Both the position numbers and the translations under genes were made by a program. From assembly GCF_000011245.1 (NCBI RefSeq), contig NC_004193.1, positions 2,520,501-2,584,500 of the forward strand: DNA of 64,000 nucleotides. Direction: 5' to 3'. Origin of the DNA: Oceanobacillus iheyensis HTE831 (GTDB taxonomy: Bacteria; Bacillota; Bacilli; Bacillales; Amphibacillaceae). A model generated the notes under the pieces. The model was not told where the DNA came from and did no database searches. It saw only the letters and a program-made list of their open reading frames with translations. Below, in pieces: positions 29,406 through 39,138 of this stretch (positions are counted from its first letter, which is position 1; each line of letters starts with the position of its first letter).

Positions 29406-30788
29406 CTAGTTAATATAATTGAATGGATTTACTGGATTCTTGTAGCCACCTGGGTGAATTTCGAAATGCAGATGTACACCTGTTGAATTACCAGTATTAC
29501 CCATAACTCCTATTTTGTCACCCTGTGATACAGTTTGTCCTGTTGAAACTGACATACTGTTTAAATGTGCATATAGAGTAGTAAAGGTTTGTCCGTTTAC
29601 GTGATGTGTAATCATTACTGTATTACCATAGCCACTTAAAACGCCAGCTTGATAAACAACTCCATCAGCAGAAGCCATAATATTTCGATCTCCAGCGTTA
29701 GAAGCTCCAAAATCTGTACCAGTATGTGGTCTTACTTCATTAAAAATAGGATGCATGCGATCTGGATTAAATCCAGATGTAACTGGTCCTGTAGTTGGTC
29801 GAATGAAGTCTCCACTAGGAACAGAACTACCCCCTCCAGATGATGCTGTTGAGTTATTATCTTGGTTAGAGGCTTTTTGTTCTTCTTCCTCTTTTTTCTT
29901 AAGGTTTGCTTGTTTCTCTTGAGCTAATTTTATCGCTTGTTCTTTAGCAGCAGCTTCATCAGAAATAAGTTGTTGTTCCTCTTCTGCTGAAAGTTTGATT
30001 TCTTCTAGCTCTTCGTGTTCATCCACTAACTCTGCCATCAGTGTTTCTTTTTCTGCAACTTGATCATTTAATTTATCTTTTAATGCGAGCAGCTCATCAT
30101 GCTGTCCTTCTAGAGATTTCTTCTTCTCTTCAACAGTAAGCTTCTTCTCTTCAACTTCCTCTTTACTAGCTACAACTTCTTTTTTATTTTCTTCTAAAGT
30201 CTGTTTATCTCTTTCTTGTTCTTCCATTATTTCTTTATCCTGGTCCATAATGGTGTTTACTGCGGTACTTCGAGAAATAAAGTCTCCAAAGCTAGATGCA
30301 CCAAAAATAACTTCTAAATATTTGATATCTCCACCATTTTGTTGAATAGAGAGTAGGCGATTCTTCAATAATTCGTCTCGCTTTTCAATCCGCTCTTTTA
30401 AAAGTTTAATTTCTTCCTCTAGTTCTTTCATCCGTTCTTTTAATTCTTCAACTTTTTCTGTAAGACTATTAATTTCATCATTTGTATTATCAATTTCTGT
30501 TTGTTTCGTTTCAATTTGCTTTTGTGTATCCTCTAATTCTGAATCAATACTGTTAATCTCAGTCTCTACTGAGTTTTGTTCTTTTTTATTTTCTTGCATT
30601 TTGCTCTCAGTATCTTTCTTAGAGTCCTCAATTTCTTGTCTTTCTTTTTCTAAATTCGATTTTTCTTTTTCAAGATCTTCAATTTGTTTTTGAACATCAC
30701 CTGCAGATTCAGCAGAAACGAATAAATTTTGTCCAAATACAGTGAATGTTAATAAAGTAATAACTAGAATGGAAGTTATCTTTTTCAA
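29406..30788 (-). CDS. M23 peptidase with N-terminal coiled coil (EnvC/PcsB-like FtsEX partner)
   Basis: The 460-residue exported protein has a signal peptide (residues 1-26, ending VSAES), a long coiled coil (about 30-300, rich in EELKERMKELEEEIKLLKER), a Ser/Gly linker and a C-terminal LytM/M23 domain. Zinc ligands are complete: PHTGTDFGA (about 352-360) and VHLHFEIHPGG near 440-450. It is therefore likely an active endopeptidase, unlike degenerate E. coli EnvC. It starts 38 nt after ftsX; FtsEX activates peptidoglycan hydrolases of this architecture in other bacteria (EnvC, PcsB, CwlO). A partner role here is inferred from gene order. Confidence 0.9.
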   Translation of the reverse strand: MKKITSILVITLLTFTVFGQNLFVSAESAGDVQKQIEDLEKEKSNLEKERQEIEDSKKDTESKMQENKKEQNSVETEINSIDSELEDTQKQIETKQTEIDNTNDEINSLTEKVEELKERMKELEEEIKLLKERIEKRDELLKNRLLSIQQNGGDIKYLEVIFGASSFGDFISRSTAVNTIMDQDKEIMEEQERDKQTLEENKKEVVASKEEVEEKKLTVEEKKKSLEGQHDELLALKDKLNDQVAEKETLMAELVDEHEELEEIKLSAEEEQQLISDEAAAKEQAIKLAQEKQANLKKKEEEEQKASNQDNNSTASSGGGSSVPSGDFIRPTTGPVTSGFNPDRMHPIFNEVRPHTGTDFGASNAGDRNIMASADGVVYQAGVLSGYGNTVMITHHVNGQTFTTLYAHLNSMSVSTGQTVSQGDKIGVMGNTGNSTGVHLHFEIHPGGYKNPVNPFNYIN

Positions 30789-30826
30789 TCGTATTTCCCC
30801 CTCTGCTTGGAATTCGTCATCATCTA

Positions 30827-31720
30827 TCAGACTTTTAAGAACTTACGTACACTCATTACGCTTCCCCATACACCAATTACAGCACCAATTAGAAGTACCA
30901 TTCCAGCTAATTGCCAAGCAAATGGATTAAATGGTAATAATTCCACAAATGGAATTGTTATAGAGTCATTAAAATTAGTGTATATATAGTAATAACCACT
31001 CAATATTACAGTAATCGGTATGATTGATCCGAGAATACCGAGCAAAGCTCCTTCAATAAAAAATGGCCAACGAATAAAACTATTTTTAGCGCCCACTAGT
31101 TTTTGAATGCCTATTTCTGTACTACGTGCAATAATTGTGATTTTGATAGTATTTGAGATTAGGAATATAGCAGTAAATACAAGAGCTACAATCAAACCTA
31201 ATCCAATTGTCCTTGCATAACTATTAAACTCGAACAATTTTTGTACTACATCTTGTCCATATAGAACCTCATCTACATAATTTAAAGATTCAATTTGTGA
31301 AGCAATTTGCTCCGTTTGTTCAGGTGTCATTGGATCAACATAATATGTATGGTGTAATGGATTATCTTGTTCGAACATTCCCCAAGCTTCTCCTTCTTCT
31401 CCCATACTATCCATCAACTTCGATAATTCATCATCTCTTGATGAAAATTGTACTTTTTCAACACCATCTATTTGTTTTAATTCTTCCCCTAACTCAACAA
31501 TCTGCTGTTCATCTGCAGTACGGTCTATTATCGTACTGATTTGAACGTCTTCTTCGATATTAGTTGCCATTTGATCTAAATTTAACACTAGTGCTAAAAA
31601 TACAGCTACAAGTATCAAAGTTGTTGTAACAGCAGCTACTGACGCAAACGTCATCCAACCATTTCTAAATATATTTTTTATTCCTTCACGGATATGTCTC
31701 ATTAACGTTCTAAACTTCAT
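30827..31720 (-). CDS. ftsX: Cell-division ABC transporter permease-like protein FtsX
   Basis: FtsX is the membrane half of FtsEX, which transmits ATP hydrolysis to extracellular peptidoglycan hydrolases. The start at 31720 follows GAGGTGA by 8 nt and gives MKFRTLMRHIREGIKNIFRNGWMTFASVAAV, the typical N-terminus; the frame extends upstream to 31774 without a ribosome site. The 297 residues include one N-terminal and three C-terminal membrane segments and a large extracellular loop (about 50-165) with DEDVQISTIIDRTADEQQIVELG-like features. It overlaps ftsE by 11 nt. Confidence 0.95.
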   Translation of the reverse strand: MKFRTLMRHIREGIKNIFRNGWMTFASVAAVTTTLILVAVFLALVLNLDQMATNIEEDVQISTIIDRTADEQQIVELGEELKQIDGVEKVQFSSRDDELSKLMDSMGEEGEAWGMFEQDNPLHHTYYVDPMTPEQTEQIASQIESLNYVDEVLYGQDVVQKLFEFNSYARTIGLGLIVALVFTAIFLISNTIKITIIARSTEIGIQKLVGAKNSFIRWPFFIEGALLGILGSIIPITVILSGYYYIYTNFNDSITIPFVELLPFNPFAWQLAGMVLLIGAVIGVWGSVMSVRKFLKV

Positions 31721-32396
31721 AGCCGTATTCACCTCGTTGTTCGTCTCTCGCGATGACTCCATCTTCAAACGCAATTACACGTTTCTTCTTCCTGTCTACG
31801 ATTTCTTTACTATGTGTGGCCATGATTATTGTAGTACCTCTTGCATTTATTTCTTCAAACAATTCCATAATTTCCCATGACGTTTCTGGGTCTAGGTTAC
31901 CAGTTGGCTCATCGGCAATTACAATTCTAGGTTTGTTCACAATAGCTCTAGCAATAGACACTCGTTGTTGTTCCCCGCCAGATAATTCAGTTGGGATCAT
32001 TCTAGCTTTATTCTTTAAACCTACCATTTCTAAAACTTCCATAACCTGTTTACGTATAACTTTAGGAGATTCTTCAATTACCTCCAATGCAAATGCAACA
32101 TTTTCATATGCTGTCAATTTGGGTAGTAATTTAAAATCCTGGAAAATTACTCCAATATCTCTGCGTAAAAAAGGAACATGCTTTTCTTTCAGATCGCTTA
32201 AATCTTTTTCACCTATAATTATTTTCCCTTTAGAGGGCTTTTCTTCTCGATACATTAATTTAATGAAGGTTGATTTACCTGCCCCACTTGGGCCAACTAT
32301 GTATACAAATTCGCCTTGATCGATATTAATATTAATACCATTCAATGCAGTTACACCATTTTTATATGTTTTATATATATCTTGCATTAGTATCAT
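31710..32396 (-). CDS. ftsE: Cell-division ATP-binding protein FtsE
   Basis: The 228-residue ABC ATPase has Walker A VGPSGAGKSTFIKLMY at about 36-51, the Q-loop FQDFKLLPKLTAYENV, signature ELSGGEQQRVSIARAIV near 137-153 and Walker B IVIADEPTGNLDP near 158-170. The ATG at 32396 follows AAAGGTGAG; the upstream start at 32417 lies before that site. FtsE pairs with FtsX, encoded immediately downstream with overlapping ends. Confidence 0.96.
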   Translation of the reverse strand: MILMQDIYKTYKNGVTALNGININIDQGEFVYIVGPSGAGKSTFIKLMYREEKPSKGKIIIGEKDLSDLKEKHVPFLRRDIGVIFQDFKLLPKLTAYENVAFALEVIEESPKVIRKQVMEVLEMVGLKNKARMIPTELSGGEQQRVSIARAIVNKPRIVIADEPTGNLDPETSWEIMELFEEINARGTTIIMATHSKEIVDRKKKRVIAFEDGVIARDEQRGEYGYEV

Positions 32397-32556
32397 TGGA
32401 ATACTCACCTTTATCATTTTTGTTAAAACAAAAGCTAGTCCATTTGTAACTAAAAACTAGCCGAACACTAATTAATTATAACATTTATCTACAAAATTTT
32501 TAGGACAATCATATTACATTTTCATTTCAATTCGACATATTATGTAACATTTATAC

Positions 32557-32600
32557 AAAAAAATAGACCAGCCTCCCGATAATAATCGGTTGGATGATCT
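32557..32600 (-). terminator. Intrinsic terminator of cccB
   Basis: AGATCATCCAACCGAT and ATCGGGAGGCTGGTCT pair with two mismatches around TATT and are followed by seven U residues, 20 nt after the cytochrome stop. Confidence 0.8.
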
Positions 32601-32619
32601 ATAATACCTATTATTGATT

Positions 32620-32925
32620 TTATTGCTCTGAAAGCCAATTTGTTAATTCTTCTAGGTTCTGTCCTTCAACATTCATTGGCGGCATACTTCCTTTACCTTC
32701 TGTAACAATTTCTGCTATTTCATCTTGAGAGTATTTAGAACCAACATCAACTAATGATGGACCTCCTCTACCTGATAAATCATTTGCATGACAGGATGCA
32801 CAATTATTGCGGAAGACTTCTTCACCTGGTTCAAGATTCTCAGTAGCAGTATCATTATCAGCATTACCACATGCCCCCAATGTCAATATAACTCCTAACA
32901 ACATTGCAACAAGCCACTTTTTCAT
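32620..32925 (-). CDS. cccB: Cytochrome c551 lipoprotein (CccB-like)
   Basis: A 101-residue secreted cytochrome c. The signal peptide MKKWLVAMLLGVILTLGAC ends in a lipobox (LGAC), so Lgt and LspA should attach it to the membrane. One haem site, FRNNCASCHANDLSGRGGPSL, is present and a probable axial Met is in GKGSMPPMNV. It would carry electrons at the outer face of the membrane, as B. subtilis cytochrome c551 does. I chose the ATG at 32925 because the ribosome site GAGGGAG lies just upstream and the signal peptide begins there. It is upstream of ftsE as in other Bacillaceae. Confidence 0.92.
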   Translation of the reverse strand: MKKWLVAMLLGVILTLGACGNADNDTATENLEPGEEVFRNNCASCHANDLSGRGGPSLVDVGSKYSQDEIAEIVTEGKGSMPPMNVEGQNLEELTNWLSEQ

Positions 32926-33129
32926 ATAACTCCCTCTTTTCAACAAATATGTATAGTATCATTATAGCCTTTTTGTTATATAAAAAAACAAGTAAATTAA
33001 TAATGAAACATCTATACTTATTGTTGTGTATAGGATTGAAGAAGTTTATGGCAAATTTATGAAAAGATGGGATAACTTAGGAAGAACTTGTTATATCCAT
33101 TTTTTCGTCAGTTTTTTACTTAAAAATTC

Positions 33130-34231
33130 TTAATCCATTTGTGAACGAAGATAAGCATCAATGAAAGGATTTATATCTCCATCCATAACCGCCTGTGTAT
33201 TACCAGTCTCTTTGTCTGTTCGATGGTCTTTCACCATAGAATATGGGTGGAATACATACGATCTAATTTGACTTCCCCAGCCAATTTCCTTTTGTTCTCC
33301 GCGTATATCATCTAATTCTTGCCTTTGCTTTTCAACTTCTAATTGATATAGTTTGGATTTCAACATCTTCATTGCCGCTTCTCTATTTTTTATTTGAGAA
33401 CGTTCATTTTGACAAGTAACAATGATGTTTGTAGGTAGGTGAGTAATTCGAACAGCAGAATCAGTTGTATTTACATGCTGTCCACCCGCACCACTTGCAC
33501 GATACGTATCTACTTTAATATCCTCTGTTCTAATATCAATATCGACATCATCTGACATTTCCGGTGTAACATCACATGAAACAAATGAAGTGTGTCTTCT
33601 ACCAGAAGAATCAAATGGGGAGATTCGTACTAGACGATGTACTCCTTTTTCTGCTTTTAAATATCCATAGGCATTATGGCCTTTAATGATCAACGTGACG
33701 CTTTTCAGACCAGCTTCATCACCTGGCAAATAATCCAACGTTTCCACTTTAAAATTACGTTCTTCTGCCCAGCGCTGATACATTCTAAGTAACATGCTAG
33801 CCCAATCCTGAGATTCTGTACCTCCGGCGCCTGGGTGCAGTTCTAGAATAGCATTGTTTGCATCATACGGTTCACTTAGTAATAACTGTAACTCAAATTG
33901 GTTTACATCTGTTATAAACTGTTGAAGCTCAGCATCTAAATCAGCAAATAGTTCTTGGTCATTTTCTTCTTTAACTAACTCATAAGAAACTTCTAGGTTT
34001 TCTAGATTCTCTTCTATTGTTTCAAATCCATTAACATATTCTTTGATACCATTTGTCTCTTGTATTACACTTTGAGCCTTATTTTGGTCATCCCAAAAAG
34101 AAGGATCTGCCATTTCTGCTTCTAACTCAGCAATTCTAGCCTTTTTGACATCTAAGTCAAAGAGACCCCCTAAAATCTTCAACTCGTGAAGCTATTTTAT
34201 TCAATTCTTGTCTAATCTCCGTTAATTCCAC
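33130..34231 (-). CDS. prfB: Peptide chain release factor 2, with programmed +1 frameshift
   Basis: RF2 terminates translation at UGA and UAA. The gene starts at GTG 34231 (AAGGAGA upstream), encodes 24 residues ([20 protein letters not shown] then RGSL) and meets an in-frame UGA at the site AGG GGG TCT CTT TGA C. Skipping one T at 34159 continues into the 342-residue main frame and gives 366 residues, the normal RF2 length. The Shine-Dalgarno-like AGGGGG before CTT-TGA is the standard autoregulatory frameshift signal. The GGQ motif is in [19 protein letters not shown] pipeline calling from ATG 34182 would lose the true N-terminus. Confidence 0.95.
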
Positions 34232-34261
34232 TTATATCTCTCCTTAAAATAATCACAGAAT

Positions 34262-34296
34262 AGCCTCCTAATGTATTCAATTACACCGGAGGCTTT
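34262..34296 (-). terminator. Weak hairpin between secA and prfB
   Basis: AGCCTCC and GGAGGCT pair around a loop with an internal TGTA/TACA stem. No good U-run follows on minus, so prfB may be partly cotranscribed with secA. Confidence 0.4.
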
Positions 34297-34321
34297 ACAA
34301 TTACATTTTGGTTACTCACTA

Positions 34322-36838
34322 TTATTGACCGTGGCAGTTTTTATACTTTTTACCACTTCCGCACGGACAAGGATCATTCCTTTTTACCGTATTGGATTTC
34401 ACTACCGGTTTCTTTGTTTTCTTCTTACCGCTATCTTCTCCGCCAGAAACTGCTTGTGTATTTTTCACCACTTCTTGTCGTTGCAGGTTTTCACGGATTT
34501 GTGCCTTCATGATGTACTTAGCAACTTCATCTTCAATGTTTGCTACCATTTCTTCAAACATCGAGAAGCCTTCCATCTGATATTCACGTAAAGGATCATT
34601 TTGCCCATAAGCTCTTAAATGAATACCCTGTCTTAGTTGATCCATCTGATCAATATGATCCATCCATTTTGAATCAACAGTACGTAGCAGAATAACTTTT
34701 TCAAATTCACGGAACTGTTCTGGTGTTAGCTCCTGCTCTTTTGCATCATATTTCTCTTTTACTTTTTTCATAAGAAGTTCTGTAATTTCATTTGCTTCTT
34801 TATCTTTTAAATCATCTGTATGAATAGTATCTGGATCAAATAAATTGCCATTGGAATATTCTATAATCGCTTCCAGGTTCCAATTTTCTTCATCACTGTC
34901 TTGTGTATGTGTAGCAACTACACGCTCTATCGACGATTGAATCATGTTTTCAATGATCTCTCTTAGATCACTATTATCGTCAATAACTTCAAATCGCTGT
35001 TTATAAATAATCTCACGCTGTTCACGCAATACATCATCATAAGATAGAATTGTTTTACGAGCATCAAAGTTATTTCCTTCTACGCGTTTTTGTGCTGATT
35101 CCACTGCTCTTGACACCATTTTACTCTCGATAGGTTGTGAATCGTCCATTCCAAGACGCTCCATCATTGATTTTAAATTATCTGAGCCAAATCTACGCAT
35201 TAATTCATCTTCCATAGAAAGGAAAAATTGAGATATACCAGGATCTCCTTGTCGTCCAGAACGTCCTCGAAGCTGATTATCGATCCTTCGGGATTCATGA
35301 CGTTCTGTCCCGATGACGGCCAAACCACCAAGTTCTTTAACACCATCACCAAGTTTAATATCTGTCCCACGTCCAGCCATATTGGTAGCAATTGTCACTG
35401 ATCCTCTTTGCCCGGCATGTTCAATAATATCTGCTTCTCTAAAGTGATTTTTCGCATTTAAAACCTCATGTTTAACTCCTGCACGTTTTAACAATTTAGA
35501 GATTAACTCAGAGGTTTCTACTGCAACAGTACCTACTAATACTGGTTGTCCATTTTCATACCGTTCTTTAATATTTTCCACAACAGCACGGAACTTGCCT
35601 TCCATGGACTTATAAATTAAATCTGCTCTATCCTCACGAGCAATAGGTAAGTTGGTAGGAATTGCGATAACATCCATATTATATATATTCCTAAACTCTT
35701 CTTCTTCTGTTTTGGCAGTACCAGTCATTCCTGATAATTTATTATACATTCGGAAATAGTTCTGGAAAGTAATAGATGCTAACGTCATACTTTCATTTTG
35801 AATTTGCAATCCTTCTTTTGCCTCTATGGCTTGATGAAGTCCGTCACTATAACGACGTCCTTTCATCTTTCTTCCTGTGAACTGATCAATAATAACCACT
35901 TCATCTTCTTCAACCATATAATCCGTATCACGATGCATCGATACATGTGCTTTCAATGCTTGATTTATATGGTGCGTCAACGAAACATGATCTAAATCAA
36001 ATAGATTTTCAATCGAAAAGTAGTTTTCAGCCTTATTTATTCCTTCTTCTGTTAGCTGAACTCCTTTTGTTTTCTCGTCATAGGTATAATCATTCTCTTT
36101 ATTTAACGTTCTTACAAATCCATCTGCCTGCTGATATAACGCTGCAGATTTCTTCGCAGAACCAGAAATAATTAATGGTGTACGAGCTTCGTCTATGAGA
36201 ATAGAGTCTACCTCATCAATAATTGCAAAATTTAAAGGTCGCTGTACCATTTGCTCTTTGTATAAGACCATATTATCACGCAAATAATCAAAGCCAAATT
36301 CGTTATTTGTTCCGTAGGTAATGTCTGCTAGATAAGCTTCACGTTTTTCATCTTTTGAAAGGCCATTATGATTAAAACCTACTGTTATACCAAGAAAATC
36401 AAATAATAACCCATTATCTTTCGCATCACGTTCTGCTAAGTAATCATTAACAGTGATAATGTGTACACCTTCATCTGTTAATGCATTCAAGTATGCGGGC
36501 ATCGTGGAAGCAAGTGTTTTACCTTCCCCTGTTTTCATTTCAGAAATATTACCTTCATGCAAGGCAATCGCACCCAATAACTGTGTACGGAAAGGACGCA
36601 TGCCAAGTACACGTTTAGAAGCTTCTCGAACTAGTGCATAAACTTCTATTAATAGGTCATTCAAAGATTCTCCATTTTTATAACGTGTCTTAAACTCTTC
36701 CGTTTTATTTTTAAAATCTATATCCTCTAGCTTCTCCATTTCAGGTTCTAACTGTTCAATTAAATCTACTTGTTTTTCTAATCGTTTTAATTGTTTTTGG
36801 TTACCATCACCAAATATTTTGGTCAAAATGCCTGCCAT
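34322..36838 (-). CDS. secA: Preprotein translocase ATPase SecA
   Basis: SecA drives Sec-dependent export through SecYEG. The 838-residue protein has Walker [18 protein letters not shown] near 101-117, [19 protein letters not shown] near 208-226, [46 protein letters not shown] in the second nucleotide domain and a C-terminal zinc-binding tail [16 protein letters not shown]. Length matches Bacillus SecA. It follows the small gene at 37044 and its terminator, and precedes prfB as in B. subtilis. Confidence 0.98.
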   Translation of the reverse strand: MAGILTKIFGDGNQKQLKRLEKQVDLIEQLEPEMEKLEDIDFKNKTEEFKTRYKNGESLNDLLIEVYALVREASKRVLGMRPFRTQLLGAIALHEGNISEMKTGEGKTLASTMPAYLNALTDEGVHIITVNDYLAERDAKDNGLLFDFLGITVGFNHNGLSKDEKREAYLADITYGTNNEFGFDYLRDNMVLYKEQMVQRPLNFAIIDEVDSILIDEARTPLIISGSAKKSAALYQQADGFVRTLNKENDYTYDEKTKGVQLTEEGINKAENYFSIENLFDLDHVSLTHHINQALKAHVSMHRDTDYMVEEDEVVIIDQFTGRKMKGRRYSDGLHQAIEAKEGLQIQNESMTLASITFQNYFRMYNKLSGMTGTAKTEEEEFRNIYNMDVIAIPTNLPIAREDRADLIYKSMEGKFRAVVENIKERYENGQPVLVGTVAVETSELISKLLKRAGVKHEVLNAKNHFREADIIEHAGQRGSVTIATNMAGRGTDIKLGDGVKELGGLAVIGTERHESRRIDNQLRGRSGRQGDPGISQFFLSMEDELMRRFGSDNLKSMMERLGMDDSQPIESKMVSRAVESAQKRVEGNNFDARKTILSYDDVLREQREIIYKQRFEVIDDNSDLREIIENMIQSSIERVVATHTQDSDEENWNLEAIIEYSNGNLFDPDTIHTDDLKDKEANEITELLMKKVKEKYDAKEQELTPEQFREFEKVILLRTVDSKWMDHIDQMDQLRQGIHLRAYGQNDPLREYQMEGFSMFEEMVANIEDEVAKYIMKAQIRENLQRQEVVKNTQAVSGGEDSGKKKTKKPVVKSNTVKRNDPCPCGSGKKYKNCHGQ

Positions 36839-36962
36839 ATCTAACGCTCCTCAATAATTTCAATCATTGAATTTTCTATATGATACCATTCTTATCATAA
36901 CACTTTATAAACTGATGTGACAACTAAGCAGTAGGTGAATAGTACTTGAATGTTATTATGCA

Positions 36963-36998
36963 CAAAAAAATAGAGAGATAGGATTCTATCACCTCTAT
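36963..36998 (-). terminator. Terminator between the 50-residue gene and secA
   Basis: On minus ATAGAG-GATAG pairs with CTATC-CTCTAT around AATC, followed by seven U residues. It supports the small gene at 37044-37196 as an independent transcript. Confidence 0.75.
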
Positions 36999-37043
36999 AG
37001 AAGTGGGAAGTATTGCGAGGTAGTTGACAAGGGGAACCGATTT

Positions 37044-37196
37044 TTAAATAGGAAGTTTCTCTTTATTATGAGGGGAGATTTCGGAAACTTTTTTGTTTGT
37101 AGTGGCAATGATTCGAAGTAATTGAATTACCGCTTCCTCTTGTTTATCTAGTCGTTGAGCTAATTCATGAAGTAATTGGCGTTCACTTTCACTCAA
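37044..37196 (-). CDS. Small hypothetical protein, 50 residues
   Basis: An unlisted short frame begins with TTG at 37196, preceded by AAAAGGGGGTGAGAAG, a nearly perfect Shine-Dalgarno sequence at proper distance. It encodes MSESERQLLHELAQRLDKQE followed by EAVIQLLRIIATTNKKVSEI and ends with EKLPI. The sequence is amphipathic and helical, with a leucine/isoleucine heptad pattern, and has no signal peptide. A strong terminator follows 46 nt later. I do not recognise a family. Coding potential is supported by the ribosome site, sequence character and terminator rather than by homology. Confidence 0.65.
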   Translation of the reverse strand: MSESERQLLHELAQRLDKQEEAVIQLLRIIATTNKKVSEISPHNKEKLPI

Positions 37197-37421
37197 CTTC
37201 TCACCCCCTTTTCAACGTTTATTCATTTATATCACGTATATCATTTATTTCAAAACAGTGATTTTTCTATTTGATCGAGTAGAAATGGAACGAACTGATT
37301 ATAAGTATGTAAAACCATCACTTGAAAAACTTCAAATCATAGTTTCCTATAAAAAACTCCCTTTAAAACAACATTTTCATTTTTTGTTCGACATATTTTG
37401 ACAATGCATTCGTAAATATTT

Positions 37422-37455
37422 AAAAAAGCTTGGGACAAAATTTATGTCCCAAGCT
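37422..37455 (-). terminator. Terminator of hpf (TGGGACA hairpin)
   Basis: AGCTTGGGACA and TGTCCCAAGCT form a perfect 11-bp stem with a 7-nt loop and a U6 run on minus, 26 nt after the hpf stop. It is the compact form of the hairpin that bounds the larger intergenic repeats. Confidence 0.9.
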
Positions 37456-37480
37456 AATATCTCTATATAATTACGTTTTT

Positions 37481-38038
37481 TTAAACATGTGGTTCTATCA
37501 AACCGTATTTCCCATCTCTACGTCTATAAACAACATTCGTTTCACCAGAATCGTCATTGGTAAATACGAAGAACTCATGTCCTAACATGTCCATTTGTAA
37601 GATCGCTTCTTCGGAGTCCATCGGTTTTAAATTAAATCTTTTTGTACGAACAATTTCTAATTGATTTTCATCTTCTTCATCTTCAGCTAGTCTAGCTTCT
37701 TTTTCCATTTCTGCAAAAGCATGTTTAGGAGAACCATTTTGTCTGAACTTACGATTTATTTTTGTTTTATGCTTACGAATTTGTCTTTCTAACTTATCAA
37801 CGACTAAATCCACTGCGGCATAGAGATCAATATGCTGTACCTCTCCTCGGAGAAGCAAATTGGTCATAGGAATCGTAACTTCGATTCGTTGTTCATCATT
37901 GTAGACACTTAAATTGACATGTACATCCGTATTTGGAGCTGAATCAAAATATCTTTCTAGTTTACTAATTTTTTTCTCAACATATTCTTTGATTGCTCCA
38001 GTAACTTCAATATTTTCGCCTCGAATATTAAACTTCAT
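37481..38038 (-). CDS. hpf: Ribosome hibernation promoting factor, long form
   Basis: Long HPF dimerises ribosomes into inactive 100S particles in stationary phase or stress. The 185-residue protein has the N-terminal S30AE domain MKFNIRGENIEVTGAIKEYVEKKISKLERYF and the ribosome-contacting basic helix KLERQIRKHKTKINRKFR, a variable linker, and the C-terminal dimerisation domain KRFNLKPMDSEEAILQMDMLGHEFFVFTNDDSGETNVVYRRRDGKYGLIEP. GAGGAGG precedes the ATG. It is separated from fliT by a repeat-containing gap. Confidence 0.97.
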   Translation of the reverse strand: MKFNIRGENIEVTGAIKEYVEKKISKLERYFDSAPNTDVHVNLSVYNDEQRIEVTIPMTNLLLRGEVQHIDLYAAVDLVVDKLERQIRKHKTKINRKFRQNGSPKHAFAEMEKEARLAEDEEDENQLEIVRTKRFNLKPMDSEEAILQMDMLGHEFFVFTNDDSGETNVVYRRRDGKYGLIEPHV

Positions 38039-38273
38039 ACAAGTGTCCTCCTCTTATACTTTATATATTTATTATATCACTATATCACAAACATCTCTTC
38101 TCTAAACTTGTTTTTTATTACACCGTTACAAATTTTTGATAACTGTTTGATGATAATAATGCCAATACAACATACAAGAGAAAGGAATGTCAATTAACTC
38201 TAATTTTATTCGAGACGAAAACGAATTATGATAGTAAAATAATAGCGAAGGAATATAAATAACTGCTTTAGCA

Positions 38274-38322
38274 AAGGCCTAGATGAACCCTGGATTTTAT
38301 GCATCGGGGCTCACCTAGGCCT
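38274..38322. repeat. Intergenic hairpin repeat, copy D (CTAGGCCTTC type)
   Basis: AAGGCCTAGATGAACCC pairs with GGGCTCACCTAGGCCTT around a GCATCG-containing loop. The GCATCGGGGCTC and CTAGGCCTTCTTCTCACAG parts recur in copy C at 54.2 kb. It fills the 328-bp gap between fliT and hpf; nothing else is recognised there. Confidence 0.6.
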
Positions 38323-38366
38323 TCTTCTCACAGATTAAAAGTATGGTTAGCTATTATCCTATAAGA

Positions 38367-38720
38367 TTATTTTTTATTATCCATAAAATATCCGTCGCTG
38401 GATTGTACATGTTGATAAGGATTAGTATATGAATTATTGAATTTCTTTTTCTTCTTCATTAGTTTTAACTCTACTTTGATTTGATCAAATATTACATTCA
38501 TTTTCATTTCAATCTGTTGATTAAGTTTCACAACCTCTATTCCTAAAGCTTCTTCTTCAATACTGTATGGTTGTGTTAAATCTTGTAATATTTGCTCTCG
38601 TTCTTCTATTTTCTGTTGTAACATACCTATTACTTGTTCACGATTTTTATTAGTAATTTCTACATTCAACAGGTGTTGCATACTTTTGGTTATTTTAAAA
38701 ATAGGTTCCACCCGATTCAT
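38367..38720 (-). CDS. fliT: Flagellar chaperone FliT
   Basis: FliT is the export chaperone of the filament cap FliD. The 117-residue, largely alpha-helical protein begins [17 protein letters not shown] and ends with [18 protein letters not shown], a tail seen in Bacillus FliT. It overlaps the fliS stop in a TAATG arrangement and follows fliD-fliS, which is the normal operon order and the main reason for the name. Sequence similarity in this family is low. Confidence 0.85.
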
Positions 38721-39121
38721 TATACAGAAGCACCTTCATTATATTGCTGTTGGCGGTTTTTAATAATAACTTGCTTCCAGGTATCACGAAACTCGGTGAC
38801 AAATCCTAATACTTCGTCTAATTTAGAAGTATCATTATGAATATTAGCTTCTTTTAACTGGTACTGCATATATTCATACAATGGTAAAATTTGTTTCGAT
38901 ATATCCATTTTCGCATCTAACGTAATCATCAGCTCTTGAATTATGTTTTGTGCTTTTTGAATGTTTTTATTTTTTTCTGCAAAGTTATCTGCTTCCATGT
39001 CCTTTTTCGCTTGCTTAATAAATTTCATACAGCCATTATAAAGCATTAAGGTTAATTCTCCGTTTGATGCTGTGTTCACTGAATTATTTTGATAGACTTG
39101 ATATGCATTGTTAGCTACCAT
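38720..39121 (-). CDS. fliS: Flagellar export chaperone FliS
   Basis: FliS binds the C-terminus of flagellin, prevents premature polymerisation and in Bacillus also affects the FliW-CsrA-Hag switch. The 133-residue helical protein has the classical N-terminus [35 protein letters not shown] and the later [25 protein letters not shown] precedes the ATG. It lies 17 nt after fliD. Its client, flagellin, is not encoded in this window. Confidence 0.95.
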
Positions 39122-39138
39122 TCGTCTTTCCTCCTTAA

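Noticed and set aside
31753..32319. 188-codon plus-strand frame opposite ftsE
   Set aside because: Antisense of a highly conserved ABC ATPase. No start signal and no recognisable domain.
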